From contig JADWQD010000003.1 of NCBI GenBank assembly GCA_016110215.1, positions 3,162,001 through 3,226,000 of the forward strand: DNA of 64,000 nucleotides, written 5' to 3'. The notes under the pieces are model-generated. The model ran no database searches and was not told the origin of the DNA. It saw nothing but the letters and a program-made list of their open reading frames with translations. Both the position numbers and the translations under genes were made by a program. The stretch comes from Capronia americana (Eukaryota; Ascomycota; Eurotiomycetes; Chaetothyriales; Herpotrichiellaceae). The stretch's first letter is position 1. Every line of letters starts with the position of its first letter. Shown piece by piece: positions 57,383 to 64,000 of this stretch.

Positions 57383-59032
57383 ATGGTGTCTGGACATTTA
57401 GGAGAGGTTACAAAGTAAGGAAATCGATCTATTCACTGCAGGAGGACCGTCTGACACCGACTCGTAGAGCTCCCGAGTATGAGACTCTAGCTCTGCACGG
57501 TGCGCAAGAGCCAGATCCAATCAACGGAGCGCGGGCCTTGCCATTATACCAAACATGTTCCTACAACTTCACCGATGCCGCCGATGGAGCATCAAAATTT
57601 GCATGTAAGTCCTGGTAATATCGAACTTGCTGAAGACAGACTTTTGACCACAGAGCACAGGGAGCAAGGATGGCTACGTGTACACCCGTATGGGCAACCC
57701 AACCAACACAGTTCTTGAGCAACGTATGGCAATGCTCGAAGGAGGTGTTGGTGCCGTTGCCACAGCTTCTGGTCATGCAGCTCAATTCATGGCCATCACC
57801 TCGGTCTGCGAGCCTGGCTACAACTTTGTCAGCACGATGAACCTTTATGGTGGAACTCACAACCAGGTTTGTTCGAGATATCCTGGTGTATTCCAATCCC
57901 GCTAAAGCTCTTCCAGTTCCGTGTGTACATGAAAAAGTTCAACATTATTTGCAAGTTTGTAGAGGGTAATGACCCTGAGAAGATCAGGGAAGCAATCGAT
58001 GACAAGACTCGTGCTGTCTACATCGAGACCATCGGCAACCCCCAATTCAATGTCCCCGACATTGCCCTTGTCGCGAATGTCTGTCACGAAGCGGGCATTC
58101 CACTAATTGTTGACAACACCTTCGGCATGGGCGGTTACCTTTGTGCACCCATCAAATTTGGTGCCGACATCGTGACACACAGCTGCACGAAATGGATTGG
58201 CGGCCACGGCACCTCGATGGGCGGCATCGTCATCGACGGTGGCCACTTCGACTGGTCCAAATCTGGCAAATTCCCTGGCTTCACCGAACCGGCCGACGGC
58301 TATCACGGCATGCGTTTCTGGGACACATACGGCCTCAAGGCTCTCTCCGCCAAGCTCCGAATGGACGCCATGCGTGACCTCGGGCCCTGCATGTCGCCCT
58401 TCAACGCCTGGCTCTTCCTGCAGGGTCTTGAGACGATCGCCATCCGTGGCCAGCGCCATGTTGAGAACACCCTCGCGCTTGCCAAATGGCTGGAGGCGCA
58501 CGACTGCGTGAGCTGGGTCAATTATCCGGGCCTTGAATCGCACAGAGACTATGCTCTCGCTCAACGGGTGCTGCCCAGGGGCCAGGGCGGTGTGCTCACC
58601 TTTGGCGTCGCAGGCAATATCGACGAGGTCGCTGCGGTGGTAGACAACCTGAAGCTGTGCTCACACCTTGCCAACGTCGGTGATGCGAAGACCCTGATCA
58701 TCCACCCTTGGCGCACAACCCACCAGCAGATTCCCGACGAGGAAAAAATTCGGGGTGGTGTGACGCCTGACATGATCAGAATCTCCCTCGGGTTGGAGCA
58801 CATCAAAGACATCATCCACGACTTCGAGCAGGCTTTCAAGGCAGCCGGACTCAAGAGCGGCAAAGGCTGGGTCCCGACATGGAAGACCGATATGAAGAGT
58901 GAGGATTGGAATCGTGGCACATTGTACGCGCCAAAGCCTGGTCAGGTACCGGCAACCAAAAGAAAGGATACGGCTGTCAATGGCATGGGTCTGGAGGGGA
59001 GTAATGTCAGTGAGATTGCCACGAGTGTATAA
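57383..59032 (+). CDS. MET17: O-acetylhomoserine sulfhydrylase-type PLP enzyme
   Basis: Four exons, 57383-57414, 57468-57604, 57661-57866 and 57917-59032, give 496 residues. It starts MVSGHLGEVTKAPEYETLAL and runs HGAQEPDPINGARALPLYQT. The gamma-family PLP fold is complete: YTRMGNPTNTVLEQRMAMLE, then ETIGNPQFNVPDI, IVDNTFGMGG (Asp191) and THSCTKWIGGHG with the Schiff-base Lys217. ISLGLEHIKDIIHDFEQAF closes the fold. It replaces the acetyl of O-acetylhomoserine by sulfide, or in Fub7-like enzymes by a carbon nucleophile, releasing acetate. It has a C-terminal extension of about 60 residues beyond the usual end (from KGWVPTW on). Sequence motifs alone do not tell a primary-metabolism enzyme from a cluster enzyme. 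Confidence 0.93.
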
Positions 59033-59647
59033 AAACTACCAATAGCTGCCATATTAAGACGACGAGACTGTTATCCAAGTACACAGGCGTCTTCCTCCGG
59101 GATCAATTGCTTCGAGAATGGTCATCAGATAATCCGTGTCAGCTTTGGTTACTCGGTATTGTTATGACTTAGCCTGGGTTCAATCCTTGCGCCGTGGATG
59201 CTCGCCTGCCCTTCTCGATCTGTTCACTTGTCGCTCTCTTCCCGAGTACGTGCGCTCTCTGGATCATGCCCACGATATGACCAGCGCTGCGACTTGACCC
59301 CTGACTCGCGTGGGCCGGGGATGAGCACAGGGCGGCATCACCCTAAGCCGGAAGCAGAACCAACGCTTGGCACGCGTCTCGCAGGCGTGGCAGGGTCCTA
59401 AGAGTGAGTCGCGGTTCGGCGGCGGAAATGATCGAAAGAGGAAAGGAAAAGGAAGCAACAGACACCCTCGCCGTCTCTATTTTCGATTTCCCCCGTCACC
59501 TGCTCTTCTCCTGGCGCTGCCCTCGTTCCTGTGTCTGTTTGGTCCCACCTTCGCTCGTTATGTAGCGTCTGTGATGGAAGTGACGTTCTCTGTTCCCGCC
59601 ATCACCATGCCTCTCACTTCCGCTTCTTCACTCTAGCCAATGAGAAT
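59033..59647. other. Spacer and BUD6 leader
   Basis: No gene is recognised. The last 200 bp are pyrimidine-rich (TTCCCCCG, CTCTTC) like a leader. Confidence 0.5.
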
Positions 59648-62600
59648 ATGCAAGCATCAGCAGAAGCAGGTGCCCAACGGCCGTCGCAGTCGCAGCGTCG
59701 ACAACACGACGTCCTAGAGTCGGCATATCCTCAGGACCAGATGTCAGTCATGAACCCCTCGATCAGCTCCGCCTCTCAGCAGGCGAGGTCCTCTTCGGGC
59801 TCGGGTCGGTCTCAGCGAAGTACCAATGTGTGTGTCTCCGTACGCCTTGCCGTGCCGCACTGACACCGTGTCTAGCCCGACAAGCAGATCTCGCAGATCG
59901 AAAAGAGCGTGACCCATCTACTCGTGGCCACCAAACAATTGCTCGAGACGCTGACACAATGGTCGCGCGGACAGGCGCAGGAAGAGGAGGTCTCCGATGT
60001 CTATGTACGGTTGGGATACGAGTTTAACCTGGCTTGCCGCGCCTTCAATTCCATCGGCGTCGAGACATCCGACCTCGGACCTGTGCCTGATCTGTTACGA
60101 AACATCCTCGAAGACACTTTGAGCCAACCTGCGTCACCCCAGGCCCTTGACACCTACCTCCCCCGGATCCGCGATATCATTATCAACCTTCTCCACGGTC
60201 TGAAGAGGAAGCAAAGCAGGTTACGAGGCCGAGCCACGAAAGATGGCTCTTCCATGCCACAACCAAGGCAAGCTGTGGGCCCGGGCAGACAAGGCAGCGT
60301 ATCTACAACAGCGAGCAACGAGACCGGCCTGACCCACATGCTTGACGATGTGCCCAGTTCTACTTCGAGCATGCGCGCTCAATCGCCTCCAGGGGGCAGC
60401 GGAGCCTCCGATCAGCTGTATGCGCCGGCAAATGCTTCGGCAGTCACGCCTACAAACCGGTCAACTCTCAATCGACACTCAATGCGACGGGATGTTGCTC
60501 CTCAATTGCCCCAGTCCGACTCAAGCTCGACAATGTCCTCTTCCGCCACCCCTCAGAACGCGCCTAGCCTCCCACCGTATCACGACGCAGACGAGTCGCC
60601 CTCGGTGCCTCAGATCAATTTTCCACATCCTCCGCCACCGCCGCCCAAGGAAAGCGATGCTTTGACCAGACTGCAAAGAGGGGGCGATCTGGAGCGGCGT
60701 GCCTCAAGAAGGTTCTCGGCCTATCAGATACAAAAACACCTCGGGGCTTCCCCAAATGGTGTACCGGTTATACCCACCGCGCAGAATTCCCCCATCCCAA
60801 ACCGGGGGAAGGAGGTGCGCGAATCCCTCACCGCTGTCCGTTCCCGCAGTTCCTATCAACAATCTCGGTCCAGGTCTTTTCGTCACGGAGATGCGTCGCC
60901 GAGTAGGAGCGGCACTGTAAGGGCGCCTCAGCGGATTTCCGAGGAGAGAGAAGAGACCCCCGTACTGTCATTACAAGAAGTACCTCCCATGAGACGACCT
61001 GAGGAGCCAACAAATCTCGACAGTCCAACCGTCAAGACGCCAGACGAGTATTTCAGGGCCCCCAAGATTGACACCAGTGGTGGGGATGCGATTGTGGGAG
61101 CCACTGTGAACGGCCCGCTCAGCCCACCCCCAGAGGAGTTGCAGGAAACGATCTCGCTCGATTCAGCATTGGTAGCACCACCTCCACCTGAACACACGAC
61201 ATCCCCCGAGATCGAGCCCGTCAAGACGCCCGAGACCGCTCAGCGAAGGCCGCGTGAGGACGTGACGCCACCCCAATCGCAAGTGCTTGCGACCGACACT
61301 TCACCCCAGCAAGGCAAGGAATTGACCCTATTCTTGCAGTACAGGAGCAAAATCAAGAAGTTTGTGCTAGCAGATGGGTATGAGGAGCTCACTATTGCAC
61401 GGCTGCAACTTGCCTTTATCGAGAAATTCGCCTGGAATACTCAGCATGACGGGGCGGAACTTCCGGAGATCTACGTGCAGGATCCTGTGTCTGGTGTCAG
61501 ACATGAATTGGAAGATCTGTCCGATGTCAAAGACCGCAGCGTCCTCGTGCTCAATGTTGAAGCTCTTGACGAGGTCAAGAAGCATATTGACGAAGGCATC
61601 GGCGGACTTCAGAAGACGTTGGACGGAGTGCGCTCGCTGTTGGAGGGGCAAGGGACATTGATGCAACGCTTCTCCGACCGGCAGCTTGAGACTTCGAAGG
61701 AAATGGCGAGAATGTCAGCCATACCTGCCCAGCACCCCACGAGGACCCCAACCCTGGCCCAAGGCAAGTTCGTGCCCTCGGCAGCCTCGGCTTCCACGCT
61801 CCAAGAGATTCAGAGTCTGCGTCAAGAGATTGCAGTGCTACGGCAGACGTATTCTACCATGTCTTCTGACTTTAGTGCGGCCATGAGCGACATCAAAGCC
61901 AAGGCAGCCAATGTTAAAGCTGTGGCTGCAGAGGCCGCCAACGCGTCGTACAAGGGTGACGCGGGTCGTGCACATATCAACGAAGGAAAGAAGACTTTGT
62001 CAGAAGACTCCGAAGCTCTCGTCAACCGTGTCGATGATCTCTCCGACATCGTCGAAGAATTGCGTAAGGATGTGGTGACCAGAGGCGTGAGACCGCTCCC
62101 ACGAGCACTTGAGGATATTAGCAAGGAGATCAGCGCAGCCGCCAAGCAACTGGGCAAGGTCAAGGACTTTGTCAAGCGTGAGAAGCCGATCTGGACAAAG
62201 ATCTGGGAGCAAGAACTTCAAGTTGTCATGACCGAACGAGATGATCTGACCCAGCAGGACGAGTTGATGAACGACCTGGACGGCGACCTCGAAGATATCA
62301 CGAGTGTCTTCAAGCTTGTGGAAGAGGCTACGAAACAGCAAAACATCCAACCAGGAGGGGTTGGTCGACAGCTCTCGAGGAACATTGCCTTTGACACCGA
62401 CGTCGACCCGCATGAGGCGAAGAGTGGTGTGCTGGACGAAGTCCGTGCCTTGCAGCCAAACCATGAGAGCCGACTCGAAGCCATCGAACGAGCGGAAAAG
62501 ATTCGTCAGAAGGAGTTGGAGAGTCGGAAAGTTGGTGAATTTCAGCGTGAGGTTGAAAATTTCGTCGAAGAGGGCAAGCTGAGGAAGACCGGGGGTATGG

Positions 62601-63285
62601 ATGAAGTGGAACGGAGGAGAAAGTTGAAGGATGAGCAGGCGAGACGGGACAATTACGAGCGACAGCAGGCGAGGGCGGCCGAGCTGGAAAGGAAACGAGC
62701 GGAAGAAGCGGCGGCGGCAGCGGCGGCAGCAGCTTCAGCGGAGACGAATGGCGCCCCTCCACTAGAAGGCATCTCAGAGCAAGACGCGTCACCAGCAGGC
62801 GAGACACCGTTCGAGGACGCTAAAGAGGAAAGGGTTCACCCGCCTGAAGGAGGGACTTCTGCAGCGTCTTCCGTACCGGCAAAAGATGGGACAAGAGAAG
62901 CAGCAGAAGCAGCAGCACAGGTCGGTCTGCCAGAAGTCGACGTCAAAGCGGAAAAAGACGGCGAAAGGGGACTCGGTATGTCATTTTTTCGTGATTCTAT
63001 GAGTGAGACCGGTTGATTTTTATGGTGGAGCTGGCGAGAGGATAGTATGAATTGTAATCCCATTTCCCACGCCACGGACTTTGCTTCGCTGCGTCACGGT
63101 CTGCTTGAGAGCTGGTACTGATGTGTTGATTTTGGACGATTCCAGACATGGTCATTCCGGCCTCGAGTGCCAAAGCCAGCGACAACGAAGCCAGGGACGA
63201 TAAACAAGACAAAGACGACGAGACGGCGACGAAGGACAGCAAGGGAGGTGGGAATTGGTGGCAGCCAGCCATCTTCTCGAACTGA
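59648..63285 (+). CDS. BUD6: Bud6/Aip3-type actin-interacting polarity factor
   Basis: Exons 59648-59827, 59876-62975 and 63146-63285 give 1139 residues. ISQIEKSVTHLLVATKQLLETLTQWSRG and ACRAFNSIGVETSDLGPVP, then YLPRIRDIIINLLHGLKRKQ, are the N-terminal Aip3/Bud6 signature. Residues about 150-520 are disordered and rich in S and P. The core starts LTLFLQYRSKIKKFVLADGYEELTIARLQLAFIEKF and continues as long coiled coils (residues 600-990). Bud6 binds formins and G-actin at growing tips and septa. The last exon is inferred: the donor GTATGT at 62976 and acceptor CCAG at 63145 keep phase and add 47 residues ending NWWQPAIFSN. Without splicing the protein would end at 63016 after FFRDSMSETG. Confidence 0.9.
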
Positions 63286-64000
63286 ATGAAAGTTAGGCCT
63301 GCATGATCTTTGGGGAGTGTTTGATGCTGAAATCCGGGAGATGTACAGAGTAGCATGTCTGGGATGTTGTCGTTGCACCAGTTCCAGCGCCAGCGCCATT
63401 GAGGTTGGGGTTGTATTGAATATTTCGGCAATCACATAGCGAGCATGGAGTTTATTTATACTGTCGAGGCAGGATAGGCTATCTTTGATATCACCCAGCA
63501 TTTTCGACACGTCTTTGATGACATGATAGGGACCTCGTACAGAGTAGGTGTTTCCCGTCCCCGGTCTGGCTGCCGCAGTGAGTACTCGTATACTGCGCAG
63601 ACGGAATACTCCGTACTCCTCGGGACTCGTATTCGTGTGGAGCATCACCTGTGGACAGCGACAGCGACGCCGGTGGGACCAAATCTTGTTTAGCTTTCTC
63701 GCGGTGCCATTTCTGCACACTGATCTTCATTGGGATTTGTGAAACACCTGGCGGGTGCGCTACAGACAACTCACACCTCGATCGACCTTGTTGCCTCGAC
63801 TGGGGAAATGACGATGGGACTCTCTTACGAGTTGCCGCAGCCGTACAATTACGCAGTAATTAGAAGGGAAGGAGATATCAATTCCACACGGACACACGCG
63901 GTATCCAATGATGACTTCTCGCTCCCGATCGAAGAGCTTCCCGATGCGCATTCAGGCTTCCAAGCCGACGTCTCTCGGCGCGTTTCATTTCACGGTATTT
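63286..64000. other. 3' region of BUD6, no gene recognised
   Basis: Short repeats of GTACTCGTA/ATACTCCGT occur near 63580-63640. Minus-strand open frames lack motifs. Confidence 0.45.

Noticed and set aside
62708..62738. GCGGCGGCAGC repeat in BUD6
   Set aside because: It is a simple alanine-coding run within a coiled-coil protein, common in such genes.
1..64000. Transposons, CRISPR arrays, rRNA genes and viral insertions
   Set aside because: No transposase, reverse transcriptase, long terminal or inverted repeats, or spaced direct repeats were seen.

Overview
The window is nuclear DNA of a filamentous ascomycete (Pezizomycotina). Genes are dense and on both strands, and most are cut by introns of roughly 50-200 bp with GT..AG ends and CTAAC/CTGAC-like branch points. 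The set is typically fungal: Zn2Cys6 regulator, Opi3, Rxt2, Kin1, Pbp1, Bud6, a Gpr1/Fun34/YaaH transporter. A Eurotiomycete or Chaetothyriomycete is my best guess, from overall resemblance only. I see no mobile element, rRNA, tRNA or CRISPR array. Exon borders were built by hand; each model quoted keeps phase across every junction and ends at a stop. Product names come from recognising family motifs, not from a search.

Left part (0-23 kb): COX19 (-), RPP40 of RNase P/MRP (+), casein kinase 2 beta (+), RXT2 of the Rpd3L deacetylase (-), the phospholipid methyltransferase OPI3 (-), an unrecognised 598-residue glyco-membrane protein (-), TRAPPC11 (-) and a TPR-like protein (+). Middle (23-43 kb): the nucleotide-sugar transporter HUT1 (-), a GPATCH1-like splicing factor (-), the polarity kinase KIN1 (+), ataxin-2/PBP1 (+), a divergent 14-3-3-like protein (+) and a PQ-loop membrane protein (+). 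These are housekeeping or cell-biology genes with no common pathway.

Right part (43.7-59.0 kb) is different. Six minus-strand genes in a row are a zinc alcohol dehydrogenase, a Zn2Cys6 regulator, a nitrilase, an acetate-type transporter, an aspartate kinase and a homoserine O-acetyltransferase. A divergent O-acetylhomoserine sulfhydrylase-type PLP enzyme (+) follows. The last three catalyse the first and the last two steps of the aspartate to O-acetylhomoserine to homocysteine route. They are the same enzyme trio as FUB3/FUB5/FUB7 of the fusaric acid cluster. With a pathway-type regulator and a transporter beside them, this may be an undescribed amino-acid-derived metabolite cluster or a dedicated sulfur/acetate module. 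No polyketide synthase or NRPS lies in the window, so a chance grouping of primary-metabolism genes remains possible. BUD6 (+) closes the window.

Below gene level there are splicing curiosities: a GC-AG intron beside a 17-nt exon in OPI3, a 10-nt first coding exon in MET2, a 39-nt exon in the regulator, and a stop-free 51-nt intron in PBP1. Three stretches read like protein but give no complete gene (4.9-5.4, 14.1-14.5 and 39.1-39.7 kb).
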